Source: Strongylocentrotus droebachiensis (lineage: Eukaryota > Echinodermata > Echinoidea > Camarodonta > Strongylocentrotidae). From it: 64,000 nt of DNA. The stretch's first letter is position 1. Each line of letters begins with the position of its first letter. The stretch is taken from positions 1 to 64,000 of the forward strand of contig JAVYIG010000319.1 of NCBI GenBank assembly GCA_035222895.1. The letters are read 5' to 3'. A program made the position numbers and the translations under genes. Positions 23,161-36,605 of the stretch are shown piece by piece. The notes beneath the pieces are model-generated. The model had not been told where the DNA came from and did no database searches. It was given only the letters and a program-made list of their open reading frames with translations.

Positions 23161-23348
23161 TAAAGCCCGTCTGCACTAGATTACACCTCCTCGCAAGGTC
23201 ACTGACAGGTGATTATCACATCAAATCAGCTCTCAATTAACATTAAAAAAAGGGAATCATGGGGGACCAACAGGCACCGATTAGCCATTATTTGCTATAT
23301 AGAGGGCGCAAGTAGCTACACTGTATAAGTAGTGCAGTTGGGCTTTAA
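23161..23348. mobile_element. MITE family copy 2, next to the exon B donor
   Basis: Starts taaagcccgtctgcactaga and ends agtgcagttgggctttaa. The interior matches the other two copies (gggaccaacaggcaccgatt, gagggcgcaagtagctac). Its edge is about 27 bp from the exon B splice donor. Confidence 0.88.
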
Positions 23349-23374
23349 AATAAACCAAGAAAAAGACAACTTAC

Positions 23375-23842
23375 CTGATCACTTTCTGACCCAAAGAGGA
23401 GAAGATCAAATGGAATAGCTGCGACCACGTCAATAAGAAACCAGCCTTTAAAGTAATGCACAGCAATCTTTCCGGGGTGCGAGACCACTTCGTCATTCTT
23501 GTTGACGTAGGTCGTCCGAAAATTGATGAGGATGTCTATGATGAACATGACGTCGACTATGAGATCGATGATGGTGAGCGGCTGCTTGTAGTCAGCGCTG
23601 TTTGAACCCGTGGTCGACGCCGAGGCGGCGTCATCGCTGGGAGGGGGCGTCGGGGTGGGGGAGTCCCTCTTGAGGAGAAAGGCAGCGTTGTAGGGGGTGA
23701 TGATGGCCGTGTAGATGACCAGGAGGAGGATGACCCAGTCCCAGACCGCCTTGAAGGGCGAGTAGTGGAGGATGGTCCATTTGTGGATCCGAGGGGACTG
23801 CAGCTTGTACTCGGGGAGGACATCTGGGCCCAAGGACAACAC
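23375..23842 (-). CDS. KCNH2/6/7-like (ERG): ERG potassium channel, exon B (S1 to S3)
   Basis: A 468-nt exon, acceptor TTCTTTGTTCTTCAG at 23843, donor CAG/GTAAGT at 23374, phase 0 at both ends. It encodes residues 36-191. It opens [20 protein letters not shown], a hallmark ERG sequence. S1 is at about 66-88 ([20 protein letters not shown]), S2 at about 126-148 ([20 protein letters not shown]) and S3 at about 165-185 ([20 protein letters not shown]). The S1-S2 loop is longer and more Pro/Ser/Thr-rich ([20 protein letters not shown]) than I recall for vertebrate ERG. The exon starts at the same point where the vertebrate ERG1b-specific first exon joins the common core. Confidence 0.99.
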
Positions 23843-23915
23843 CTGAAGAACAAAGAAGAACATACATACTGTCAATACTATGGTTACGTTAGAAGGCACC
23901 AAATCCTTTTAAAGG

Positions 23916-24100
23916 ATGTGTTGGGGGGAGAGAGGAAGGAACTAGACCGAGAGGGAGACCCAGAATCAACAGGGAAGAGATGTTAAGAACTGGAGTGGAC
24001 TAAAACTGCAAGAATGTACCAGAATGGCAGAAGATAGAGTGAAATGGAAAGATGTAACAATCAACCTACGAACTGGGAGAAGGAACTTAGATCGATAGAT
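23916..24100 (+). pseudogene. Degenerate LINE ORF, C-terminal fragment
   Basis: One frame reads GRPRINREEMLR and an adjacent frame reads NWSGLKLQECTRMAEDRVKW plus KDV. This arrangement (GRPR, then W..L......A.DR..W) is typical of the C-terminal end of LINE reverse transcriptase proteins. A frameshift separates the two pieces and no upstream domains are present. Confidence 0.55.
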
Positions 24101-27100
24101 AGACATAAATGCATATGGGACTATTACTGACAATACATGGGTTACAATACATTGACACATATTATGTACTCACAGCATTGCAAACTCTCCTTTTTTGCTT
24201 TGTTATTGGGAGCTGTGTTTGGGTTTCCCATGTATAAAAAGCTATTCTTTTCAAATATGCAATGTGTTTCTTTGCAAATACAAATGTTCATGCAATTATT
24301 TTACCTCAACATATCAACTTTTACATCAAGGCCTCTCTGTGGTTTCGTGATACCAAAATTTTGTCAATGATCCTAATATGTGTTTAACAGAGGAGAGTAT
24401 ATATCTTTCAAGGTATAATTAACAAAAAAATGAATTTATTAATTATGAAAGAAATGTGCACTTTAGATGTTATGGTACAATATCTGCATGAACTTAAAAA
24501 ATGAAAAAGGCACATAACTAGTTTCTTTTCATTGTACATATGAAAAAGTATATTTTAGTTAATGTTGATGGTTTCATTTGTTACAAAATATTGATAGAAG
24601 ACTCGTGTTAATATTACACAAAGGTGAAAATAGTTAGGTTTATGGGTATTACAATGTGTACCGTGTTATAACATTAAGTGACACCAATTCTGTAGAGCAT
24701 GGTGATGTTTTTAACTTTTGTCTGTGTTTTTTATGCTGCAATTAATTGCACTCTTTTTGCAGACTTCCAGTCATACACCCGGAAGAAACATCTTTGGTAA
24801 AGTTGATGGTTTAGTGTGTTATGCAATTAAAAAACAAGAAACATCAATAGGAAAATGTCCGCTTTATAACAATATAGATAATAATGTAGTGCCTTGTGAT
24901 CAGTTACTATACCGTATACAAATCCCTTCAAAAATAGTTTAGCCAGTTGACATATTACCGGCCTTCAGATGTTCATTCAAACTTGCTCCTGGGTATCCAT
25001 TTATACACCCGGTAGAAATAAGCAGAACAAACGAAATGCCTTCCTTAAGGACATTCATGAACCTAAATCAAGATGGCTCAAAGACATAACCTTCATCTCT
25101 CTATATGAGTGTTAAAACCATTACGATAAACCATGTTAAATTTCCTTTAATCAACCTATATTTTAGTTAGTTTGAGTGTTGGAACAAATGATGGGATGGA
25201 AAAAATGTTAAGTGTGCCAAGCACCTTAAAAAAATGTGATCAGTTAGAATGTATAAAATCAAACAAAAAAAATAGAGGAAATAAAGAATGAAATTAAACC
25301 TGCACACAAAACCCATGTTAGACTTGGGTAACAAGTTTTTGTGTGGTTAATTGAATGTATTCATACTTGTCTAGCAATATCTCATTAAAGAAGCTAGCTA
25401 ATATTTTGGACGTAGAACAGCAATATGATTAAGACCATAACAGTCAGATTAAAAGTATTTTGTGGTGATTAGTATGTACCCGTAAATGTTAGTCAAGGGT
25501 GCTGGAATCTACTCGGTTAGCAAGTTACTCATGAAAGGACTCCCTCATGGTGGATTTTACTTACATTCTTTTGCTTAGCGGCGGATTGCTTGTTGCCTTT
25601 TTTCTATAGTGTAGAGGGGTATTTAAATGGTTTCATATTGAATGCATGCATTTATGGAGGTGGGATAAATTTCCAGTGTTTCAAATAATTGGAAAAAATA
25701 CACTAGAGAAGTAAACAACGCAATAAAATAATAAACAAATATATTTACGAGTCAATATGGTAGATGATCTTCTTCAGTCTCTTAACATAAATATATTCTT
25801 ATTTATTTGTCTAAACTGCCTTACGATAATATAACAGAAACTGCTGAGTGCATATACCGTCACGTTTTTATGAATGACAAATCTGTCATATATATCAATA
25901 GTTCATATATAATCATACATGCATGTAATCATATATTATCTGTTCGTGATATTAACGACAATAGAGGTACATATAAGTGAAAAATCTGGACAAGAGAAGA
26001 TAATCTATGATAGGATCATTAGGGGGCTACATTTCATCATCAAATCAATTAAACAATATTTAAAGTAAAAGAAAAAGAACAATGATTTCAATTGCAGTCA
26101 AGGATAATAAATCATGAGTTTTTGGTAGTTTTTCTGGATATTCAGAAATAGTCCGGAGATGTATATTAATATGTTTTTAAAGGGCAAAATTAATATGCAT
26201 CCATTTCCGGAGTTCACTGGTCAAATACTTCACTCTTATTAGAGAGCAGATAAATAAAGTTTACATTATATTCTAAGTATGCACCATTAGTTCAAACTGA
26301 CTGGTAGGATATATTTATGTGTATCAACAAAATGAAGTAATTCTTTCTTCTTAAAAAAAAAAACATCTCAAGGATATGATATGCGTGTGGAGAAGAAAAA
26401 ATGAGAATATACTAATCAATATTCTCTGTGCTTTCCACCGAATTTATCTACAACAAGATTTTCCCTAGCATTCTATAATAGACTTACAAACATAACAATT
26501 TAACTGTTTTCTTGTCAATTTTGCCATGAAAATGAAAATTATTTCCCTTTAAGCGTACACCATCCTTCCCACTAGCTAGCACCTGCTTAAATTCAATTCT
26601 ACCAAGATTTGATCATTTTCCACCCAAAAGACCCTGGAAATGACAAAAGATAATTGTGTACCCATTCTTGACCCAAATGTCAAAATGCCTTATTGATTAT
26701 TAATAATTCATCTACAAGTATTGGATAGGGATGAAAGACAAGGGCACATTTTTAAGACAAAGATGGGAGGATCTAATTTGCTGGTGAATTGAAACCGGTG
26801 GTGCTGGGACATGCATGTTATTAATAGCAATGCAGTAAAATGTTCGGAGATATTTCATGCAAGCATGCAGAAAGCCAAAAACTTGTCCTTTTTTTTGTCT
26901 GCATGGACTTGAATTTGGTAAAAATACTTTGTTATTGTTGTTTTTATTTTTGTGTTTTGGCTTGCACTTGGTTTAAAAGCCTAAGACTGGTTTTTATCAA
27001 TTTGAGTGTAAATAATTGATGCCTGCATCCATATTGACCTTGACCTTCATATTCACCCATGTGAAAATCTAAATAGGCTATTAGCAGCAAAATGAATGGC

Positions 27101-27427
27101 TTAGAAAATTATCAAATATTTCCATCCTTGATCTAATAATGATTATAAATCTACTCGACCATGAGACAAGGTCGGTGGTAAAGGTATTATATAATAACGT
27201 TTAGGTCCAGCTTACACATGATATTGGATCTAAACTTTTAATTATATGCTCATTTATTCACATTCATTCAAATTTAATGACCTTGATAATTTCAAATGAT
27301 TTTATGTATCCCCACTCTATCGTAATCGTCATTTTTCTTACTTCCCATTTTTTGATAGTCATCATTATCAATGAAAGACATCTCCTTAATCAGAACACCA
27401 TTACCTAGACATAACCATAACCAAAGA

Positions 27428-27485
27428 TCATCATCATCAACATAGCCATCATCATCATCATCATCATCATCACCATCATCATCCC

Positions 27486-27559
<74 letters not shown>

Positions 27560-27587
27560 ATATCATCATCATCATCACATGTCCACT
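27428..27587. repeat. (ATC)n microsatellite
   Basis: About fifty atc units, nearly uninterrupted between 27482 and 27560, with ccatc interruptions at the left edge. Confidence 0.97.
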
Positions 27588-29066
27588 ACCTAACCATCAT
27601 CACCACCAGTGAAACCAACACCACCAATAATACTAGCATCATCCAACAGCATTGAACATCGCTGGCATTTTTACTCCCTTGACACGTGTCAATCAAACTC
27701 ACCTTGGCCCCACCCACACACAAATATATAATATACATCACCAGGGCATTACTAACTATGAAAAACACTTTCACTTTGTTCAAAAGACTGTGAAATGTTA
27801 GTGCAAATGACAGGGAGGTATTTTGGTGGTAAAATGCAGAGTGAAAGTAGTACTGGATCGCTGATGATCTGTATTCCTCACATAAAACATTGTATGCGTG
27901 CGCATGTTTTACCTTTATTATGATATTCTAAATCAATCATATAGCTTCTTCACTAATATCCTACAAATCAATATCTTGGAAATCCTGTCTCTCCATCGAT
28001 CTCTATATACATAAATCCCCATCTATCATTATCTAAGTAACATGATGTACCGGCCCCAGCTATCCTCAAGTGTGGATGCATTTAGCAGCACGCATCAAAT
28101 CTAGCCAACCCTACACAATTATCAAAAAAATGTTGACATTAGTGGCAGCAGGCTTCGATATTTCACAGCTAATTACAGTTTCAAGCTGGCGAATCAGAGT
28201 GTACAAACTTGGGTTGTTTGCTTGAGCGAATGCAGAAAATAATTTAACATGAAACATGAATACTGGCGGCTTGTTTTCACACCCTTATACCTCAAAAAAT
28301 GTAGTGGCTTTGCCAGACCTCGCCAATTTGAGCAAGTAATCAGGCACGTAATAGAAACGGCAGCTAGGTGGCAAAACAGACCTTGGGCCATTCACACAGC
28401 CCCAAAACGATGTTTAAAAAAAAACATCAAGTTTTTTACTTTCATTTATACTACTGGTAAAACACATAAAAATACCATCAGTGTTTCACCGTTTGGGGTA
28501 AGTAGTGAACATTTGCAACTTGAAGCTGCCGTGCACGTGATCACAAGTAAGCAAGGAGAGTCACGTGACCAAAAACCTGATTCATTCACCAATGTTTTGA
28601 GAGCAAGCATTTACACTGCAAAAATCTGTGAAATTTCTGCTGGTGTTTAAAAACCACAGTCACGGGGTGGGGTTTGTTGTCGTGTTTATTTGTAGTTGCT
28701 CAGCAACTTCTGACAAAACACCGGAATGCAAGAAAAATCAACCATTTTTGCTTGCAGTGTGAATGCTGCTCTTGTATATGCCCAATGGACAGTTATGAAG
28801 ACATCCATTGGCAACAAGTAAATGACTACCATGTGTTACATGAACACGTCTAATTGGTTAACTTTATCAGGGTTCATCCTTGTAGGGGAGGCCAATTACA
28901 TGTAGTGAGATAGCAAAGGGGCTTCTTTATCACATTTTGAAGGGACGTCAGCTTAAAAATAAATGTGTTTCCCATCTTGTATAATGTCAAATGGTAGCAA
29001 CTTGTGATATTGGCTGTTAAGAGTCAGAAGGATATTAAATGTGAGTTGAATTAAAGCTTATCTGCC

Positions 29067-29245
29067 GTAGTTTACAGGAGGGATTATACCGCCCTACAAG
29101 GTCACTGGACAGGTGGTTATCTCATCAACTCAGCTCTCAGTTAACATAAGAAAAAGAGGATCATGGGGGACCAATGGTCACCGATTAGGCATTGTTTGTT
29201 ATATAGAGGGCGCAAGTAGCTACAAGTAGTGCAGTGGGCCTTTGA
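29067..29245. mobile_element. MITE family copy 3
   Basis: Carries ccctacaaggtcactggaca plus ggtggttatctcatcaactc, then ggatcatgggggaccaatgg, gagggcgcaagtagctac and agtgcagtgggcctttga. It is in the same orientation as the copy at 23161. The left terminus is eroded. Confidence 0.82.
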
Positions 29246-29436
29246 GCCCATCTAACTCTCAACAGACTATATATATTTTTGCAAACAATATGCATAAAAT
29301 GTCGCTTTTAAAATTGTGCATATAACGTGATTTAAAAAATCATACAGAAATGTTATTTACTTTTTAAAACTTATTTTTACATCAAACAGAATAGAACAAA
29401 ATAGATTCATGTTTACATTTGACTTATGGACCTATA
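29246..29436. other. Short AT-rich spacer
   Basis: No feature recognised between the MITE and the hairpin element. Confidence 0.5.
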
Positions 29437-30270
29437 CAGTGCGTCCCAGAAAAAACGAAACCGAGAAGTATCGATGTTCTATCATAACTTAATCACAACT
29501 ATAATTAATGAATGATACATATTTGGAAAGCTTAGGGTCTCCTCTTTCAGTTGATGCTACTCAGATGATGCATATTTCACGCATGAGTGATTAAAAGCAA
29601 TTTGAAGGAAGGAAACCAAAAATACATTTGGCGGGCGGTATCTGAATTTCGAAGAAAAATTCACATTTCTAGAAAGTTGAGTTTCTGCCCTTTCATATGA
29701 CACCTCAATCAGAAATTATCAGTGCTTGCATTTCCATAATTTTATTAAACGAATTCGTTTTCACTGGCTGCCTGCCGTATCAATAAACGAAGTTAACAAA
29801 AGACTTAACTCCGTTTCGTTGACAATCAGCCATAGACGAGACTTCTTCATGCATGGCTGATTGTCAACGAAACGGAGTTAAGTCTTTTGTCAAATCGGCA
29901 GGCACCCAGTGAAAACGAATTCGTTTATTAAAATTATGAAAATGTAAGGGCTACTTTAAACAAACAGAACTTTGTTATTCCTCGCTCATTTTTCCTGATT
30001 GAGGTGTCATATGAAAGGGCAGAAACTCAACTTTCTAGAAATGATAATTTTTCTTCGAAAATTCAGATACCGCCCGCCAAATGTCTATTTGGTTTCCTTC
30101 CTTTAAATTGCTTTTAATCACTTATGCGTGAAATATGCATCATCTGAGTAGCATCAACTGAAAGAGGAGACTCAAAGCTTTCCAAATATGTATCATTCAT
30201 TAATTATGGTTGTGATTAAGTTATGATAAAACATCGATACTTCTCGGTTTCGTTTTTTGGGGACGCACTG
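29437..30270. mobile_element. 834-bp foldback (hairpin) element, mariner-like ends
   Basis: Almost the whole element is one inverted repeat. cagtgcgtcccagaaaaaac at the left matches, inverted, gttttttggggacgcactg at the right. The arms pair for most of about 400 bp each, meeting near 29840. TA flanks both ends, the target preference of Tc1/mariner elements. There is no transposase frame. An unpaired segment of about 60 bp in the right arm (around 29940-29995) is the main asymmetry. Confidence 0.9.
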
Positions 30271-30670
30271 TATACTGTATGAAACAGAAAAGAGAAGAAA
30301 TATCTCAATAAAGAGAGAAGGAGATCAACAAAAAAAAAAAGAGGGAGGGAGAGGGAGAAAGTCCAATCGAGAAAAAGAACGAGAGGAGAGAAAAAAAGGT
30401 ATAAGGGAAGAATTATATACCGGTATACAGATTGATAGAACGTTGGATAAAGCATGGAGGGAGGGAAAGACAGAACGCAATGCAGCTGCAGCATTAACAT
30501 GCTAGGCAAAGCGTGCTTAATTAGCTCTCTAGCTTCCATGCACAGACAAACTCCTAATTAACCCCAACTTCAAGGTCTCCATACACAATGTACATGGTAT
30601 ACTTTGAAAAGTGGGATTGGTCATATATATCCAGTACCCAGTACTATTCGCTTATTCAAACCAACGACAC

Positions 30671-30945
30671 CATCAGACCAACAACAGACAAACACGTTAC
30701 ATCCCCCCGCCCCTTCCCGGCCCCACTAACCCGGACCCCCTCCCCCCAAAAAATGACACAGAGTCGGTCAGTTTGGAGCCAGTTTGGAGCCGGTTTGGCT
30801 ATGCATGTGACCAAAACCTACACCAACAAGACCACAACATCAGACCAACAACAGACAGACAAAGGACCGAACCAAATTATATTACATCCAACAGCTCAGA
30901 ATCGGTCATTTTGGAGAAAGTGTATACCGGTAGTCGGTTCAGCAC
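30671..30945. repeat. Diverged tandem duplication, period about 167 bp
   Basis: catcagaccaacaacagaca starts at 30671 and 30838. Both copies continue into a ttacatc word and a cagagtcggtca / cagaatcggtca word followed by tttggag. C-rich spacers differ between the copies. Confidence 0.65.
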
Positions 30946-33900
30946 GTGGTGTGAATGGGGTTTTACCAAAGTACAATAGCTTGAAGGACATACATGTATG
31001 AGTGCACTGCTTAATGCACTTGTACTTTTTATTTTTAATATAGGCTTCCTTTCAAATTGATAATTTAATAGTCTTAAGTGCTAGGACTGAATTCCTTTGG
31101 AGAGCTCTTTGAGTTGTGCTTAAAAGCTGTAAATAATGAATAGCAATAGAAGAGATGGGAGAATGAATGATAACTCTGTTTTGTTTAGGGGGTCATGACT
31201 CTGATTTTGTAGTGATTGTTATGTCTGTGACTTAATATTCCACTTACATAATAAAGAATACTTTCTATATTTCTAACTATAATCTGACTAACTCTACAAT
31301 AACTTCTCTAAATATCAATAGCATGGTGTATCCTGACATGAATAAGACGACTTGGTCAGTTATCCAATGATAATTATTCACTTGAACATATAAGTATGTT
31401 TCTATTATCATTTTCATTGTAAGCAATCACTCACGTAAATTGTTCTTTTGACTGTCTCTTGTTATGTTTCATCATTTAGATCATAATTTATGCACAATTC
31501 AACATTAGTTGCGATGCACAATTGTTTTTTTAATAATTAATACAATTTTGAATTGAATTAAATTTAATATCAAGAGGAAGGACACTCATGTCATTTAGAC
31601 AGTATGACCCACCTATATATATGTATGTACATGTACCTTAGCAGTGGGGGGGGGGGGAATGAAATGAAATGAAATAAAATTCCTTGTGTGTCACACTCGC
31701 CAAATCGAATCAGGGAAAAGGCCAGTCCAGGATTTTGCCAGTGTAATGATTCAATTAGTAGTGGGGCAGTTATAGCTATATAGGTTGGAGAAGAAATATG
31801 TATCAGCTGCATAATACATTGAGATATATATCGAGTACAAATATTCAGAGCCATAGTCCAACTACATACTGTAGTACAAGTAGAAATAGAGTTATGTACA
31901 TGTACACATGTCAGAGTTCATGTGCTTCAAATAAGAGAGATCAACTTGAAGTAGAAATAGATGCACATGTATATTGGCAGACACTGTACATTTTATGTAT
32001 ATGCAGATTCGTCTTTATTTTCATACATGTATATGTTAACTGGGCTTGATTTTTGTCTAATTTATTAATCATACTAAAATATTGATCAAGGTACGATGAA
32101 GTAAATACATGTACTTCACTAAAACTTAATTGAATCAAACAGTTTTTCAATATTAAGCAGAAAATAAATAGGAAAACTAGAAAAACATGTGTGCTGTGAT
32201 AAACATGTTCAATGAATACATACATATTGGCAACCACCAAATACTACTTCTTTAAAATGTTAATTGTTGTTCATTTAGATTTCATATGTTAACCAAGATA
32301 TATTCAACCTACTTGATATGGAATACTCATCAATAATAATCAAGGAACATAATAAAAACAAGAAGGACCATCATCAATAATATCCCCATAGAAGATATAT
32401 GTGATACAGTACTAAAAGCAGGGTTAATCTATCCCTTAGAGCCTGGCAAGTATATGTACTTAACCGGCATGTAAAGAGGAATTTACACAACCTAACACTA
32501 GCTCTATCCAAACGTTGCATTATAAAGCTAGCATTCCCCTCCATAACTGCCCTTGCAACATACTTATCTTGCATGGCTCATCTTCATAAATGGATTCAAA
32601 CGCCACCGGCAACGCAAGTACATGCGCTGTTCTCGTGACAATGAAAACATGTGATGTATAGAATCACATGCAGATACATCGCTAATGCGTCCCCCTAGAT
32701 GCTCGCATGGCACATGTAATTTCGGTTTCGATATCATGTTTATGGACGAGGATGAAGAGGAAGATGTTACTTCAGTATTGGCAGAGAATGATAAAATCAT
32801 AATTTATACTGGAGTATGAGCGAGGTCCAATAATAATAATAAAAATGAACATTATTTGTATAGTGCATATCACTAACACAAAGAAATTCCATAGGCGCTT
32901 AGAAAAGAAGGAAATGGAGATAGCTAGGGCAGAATAGAAATGAACATTATGCCTGATACATGAAAATAATTAATTACAATCAACAATAATGATACGCAAT
33001 TCCTATATAGATTGTACATTCAGGTAATACAAATTTTTATATGAAAATTAAATTAAATATTAATATTAGAGCAGTGGAAATTACCATGGTGATGTATAAA
33101 GGGAAACACCAAACCACTCTGGCAATGATAGCACTTTGTGAAAATGGATGAATTACATCTTTCGTTTTAATTTTTTTTAATTGGCCATTAGCATGTGTTG
33201 AAGTGTTATCATTATTATACAGAGAAAAATAATTCTAACCCTATATCTTTGATACAGTGAAGAGAAAGTGATGATGATAATAAAAACTGGTGATGTTGAT
33301 GTTCATGCTGTTGTTGTTGATACATTTTTTTCAAATTTATCCAGACTGTCTGGATTCTTTTGACTAACATTCAAATTTGACAAACATAAAAAATGAGGAA
33401 AAAACCTACAAAAGGAAAGAAAAAAAAGCCATATAATTGCTGGGGTGGATTCAAGATTATCTAAAATGGAGGGGGAAAATTCTGAAATATATGTAACAGG
33501 CCAACAAAAAAAGAAGTTATCACAATTTTAAAATTTGAATGGGGAGCACAAGTTTACAATGGGAGGGCACACTTCTCCTCTTCGTGTACGTGTAGTATAC
33601 CGGATTCATTTCAAAGATGTATTGACTGGCTGATGTGTTCCTTTAAACTCAGTGCATACAAATACTCTACACATAAGGCCTGCCACAGTGTATAGATAAA
33701 CTTAAGTCCTGGCTCACAAAGTATGCTACATAATTCTGTAGAATACAAGTTTTCATGACGGTTTGCCATTTAGCAGAACGGATACAAATCTATACACAGC
33801 TTCAGGCTAAATATGCAATTTAAGAATCCATTTAATATGTTCATTTCCTAAAGGATTGGATTGTACGAAAAACCCTCAAAAGTGACATTCTCACTTTTCT

Positions 33901-35919
33901 CTGAAAAGGGGAAAAAATCGAAAGACAGAAGTGGGGTAATGGTGATTGGAGGCGGGACAGAGAGTAATTGAAAAATATGTCCAGTCAAAGAAAGCAAGGT
34001 GTACATGGACTGGAAATATCCAACCCATCGTCATAAATATGGTGGGGAGTGCCGCTAGGGACAAGCGCATTGAACACCAAGAAAACAGAGAAAACATGGC
34101 GCTGTTTGCGTTGGGGTGAAACACTGCGCTCTCTCTCACTAGTCCATCTGCCTGAAATCCCCCAGGGGGAGATGGCGAGCTGGTAAAAGAAATAAAGACG
34201 GTCTCCGGATTCTGTTTCACTTTGCGGGGAACCAATCTGGAATATTAAGATCCATTAGAGTACGTGTTGCTGAAGGAGATCATGTTTAAGGACACGGCGA
34301 AGAGAAGAGATTCGCTCAGGGACGGTGTATTAGCAAATGATGTTGGAGTTGCAGCAGATACGTACTGCAGATCGAGTCGGACATAACATTATAAACTTGT
34401 GTGATTCATGCCCAATTCAAGCATTAGAAAAAACAGAGTATCTAATATATGAAAAGGAAATAGCAAGTACTTTATTCTTTTGAAGAGGAATAAGAATTCT
34501 GATGAGTTTCAATAATGAATTATTCCTAGATCATTACCAATATTTAGAATTAATCTCTTTACGAGCATATTTACAATTCTCACTGCTTGGCAGAAATTCT
34601 TTAAATGTCAAATTCTTGAACTGTTTACATTTAGCTTTGTTTGATGAAGTAAATTGCAATCAATTCAACAATTTACAGACATCCGTTAAAATAGATATAA
34701 TCAAATATACATGCAACCGCACCCTAGAAAGTACTTCTTTCCGCCCAAGCAAGTATCTTTCATCATTCTAAGGACACAGGAGGACAGCAGAAGCCACAAG
34801 ACGAGGAACAAACAACACCACAATGTCATCAAAGCGAAGTGCTTCCTATCATAGATAACCGATAAGGAAAGAGTGCAGAGACAAGGCATGAAATAAACAA
34901 GAACATCCTAATCGCTCTTCATTAGATATACAACGGAACTTGGTGAGCGGTAATGGGGACGCGTACCGAGCCGTCTGACAAACATACAGCTGGGAACATG
35001 TCAATCATGTGTACTGCCTGATAACAATAAAAGGTCTCGAATATAAGGTCAATGAGACAGCGTACATTAATTGCTTCAGTGGTTATAAGCCTCCCCCCCC
35101 CCCCCCCCCCCAAATGACAACTTTGGAATTTAATATTTCCTCTCTGTGGAGCAAGAAGGGGTTTGATTCAAATACTGTAACACACAATTAATGCCCTTCT
35201 GGCTTTCAACAGATGATATGCAGACAACCTATCATAGATGTCCTTAAAATCAATGTGCTTGTGTATATTTTCATCATCTACTTAGTAATGACAACCTACT
35301 CTTATTTTTGGTTTATATAAACACAGATTGAAGAGCTATGGCAATGATTGTGCAGACCATAGGATTGGCGTAGCCCAAGTTACAGTTACAATCATCTTGG
35401 CATCTAGATTATAATTAAATAATCCTAAAAGAGATATCTTTATGCCCCGCCCCCCAATCCACACACTTATAGTACCCCCACCCCTCTCTCCCTCCAACAA
35501 CAAAAAACCACCTTTTCCCTTTGACACTAGCCAATGTAATAATCCTCCACAAACCATTTTCTTAACCCCACCCCCTCACCACCATTGAAACCACACAGAA
35601 AAACAATATCCTTGATATGCTGCACTTTACAGAACAGAACTATGTGAGGTTATTCTTCCTGATGCAAGGAATTGTTTCATATCTTCCCAAGACAGTACTG
35701 GTAGGATTAACAGTTGCTGGCATTCATACATAATGAAATCATTCATGTTACTTTACATGAATACAAATGTACAGATGCCAATGGATATCTGATGATTGTC
35801 TGAAACGTATTGATTACAATAACCTTAATTTTATAACAAAAATATTTTTATAGTGTGATAAAGCACTATGCACATTTTTATATACAATTTTTGTTCCAAA
35901 ATACAATACTCTACTTCTC

Positions 35920-36110
35920 CTCCCCTTTCTCTTTCATTCTTTCTTTCTTTCTCTTTTTTCTCTTTCCCTCTCTCTTTCTTTCGCTCCCGTCCCCTCTTCC
36001 TCTCTCTCTCTTTCTATTTCTCACTTCTTCCCCTATCTCCCTTTCTATCTATCTCTCTCTCTCTCTCTCTTTCTCTTTCTCTATCTCTCTCTTGAGATAC
36101 AAAAACTCTC
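35920..36110. repeat. Pyrimidine tract, (TC)n-rich
   Basis: Interrupted ctctct/ctttct sequence. Serine/leucine-rich open frames across it are products of the repeat. Confidence 0.9.
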
Positions 36111-36299
36111 TCTAATTGCTTTCCTATTATATCATTTACACAAGGGATATTGCCAACATTTTTATTCTCTGCATAAATCATTTACTTGTCCTTCCATTGC
36201 TTTAGTTCCCTATTCAGTTACATTTGTAAGAAATAGTGAACAGTTTCAAACAATGGAAGAAAATACTTTCCACCTGTTTTACATGCCACTCCCGGCAGG

Positions 36300-36547
36300 C
36301 TTCCCCTCTCTCTGTCTCTCTCTGTCTCTCTCTGTCTCTCTCTATCTCTCTGTCTCTTTCTCTCTCTCTCCCTTTGCCCACACTCTCTCACCACCTTACT
36401 CTCTTTCCAATCAATCCAGCATGGAGACACATGACACTTCTCATTTCCTCATGCAACTTCTCAGAGATGACAAAACAAGCCCTTTATGAGGCATGGTTTC
36501 GAAGCTTAGAAGGTGACGAGAGAAAGAGAGGGAGAGAGGGAGAGAGA

Positions 36548-36587
<40 letters not shown>

Positions 36588-36605
36588 AGATAGAGAGAGT
36601 GAAGG
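36300..36605. repeat. (TC)n tract followed by an (AG)n tract
   Basis: ctctgtctctct sequence at 36303-36375 is followed about 140 bp later by gagaga sequence at 36516-36600, so the two tracts are roughly complementary arms. Confidence 0.85.

Larger units (their letters stand above)
22446..23374 (-). other. ERG intron B-C
   Basis: A 0.93-kb intron made up almost entirely of repeats: the exon C-derived tandem copies, a tRNA-derived SINE (22930-23150) and a MITE (23161-23348). Confidence 0.85.
23843..29062 (-). other. ERG intron A-B, part 1
   Basis: The first 5.2 kb of a 27.7-kb intron. It contains a degenerate LINE fragment (23916-24100), an (ATC)n block (27428-27587) and otherwise AT-rich sequence. 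No exon was recognised. Fragments at 24775 and 24995 share a 'catacacccgg' word, possibly from an old repeat. Confidence 0.65.

Noticed and set aside
28249-28650. 133-codon plus-strand open frame
   Set aside because: No recognisable family and no splice partners; the length is possible by chance in 64 kb.
30588-31001. Two overlapping open frames of 122-137 codons
   Set aside because: They cover a diverged tandem duplication rich in caac words; no domain and low-complexity composition.
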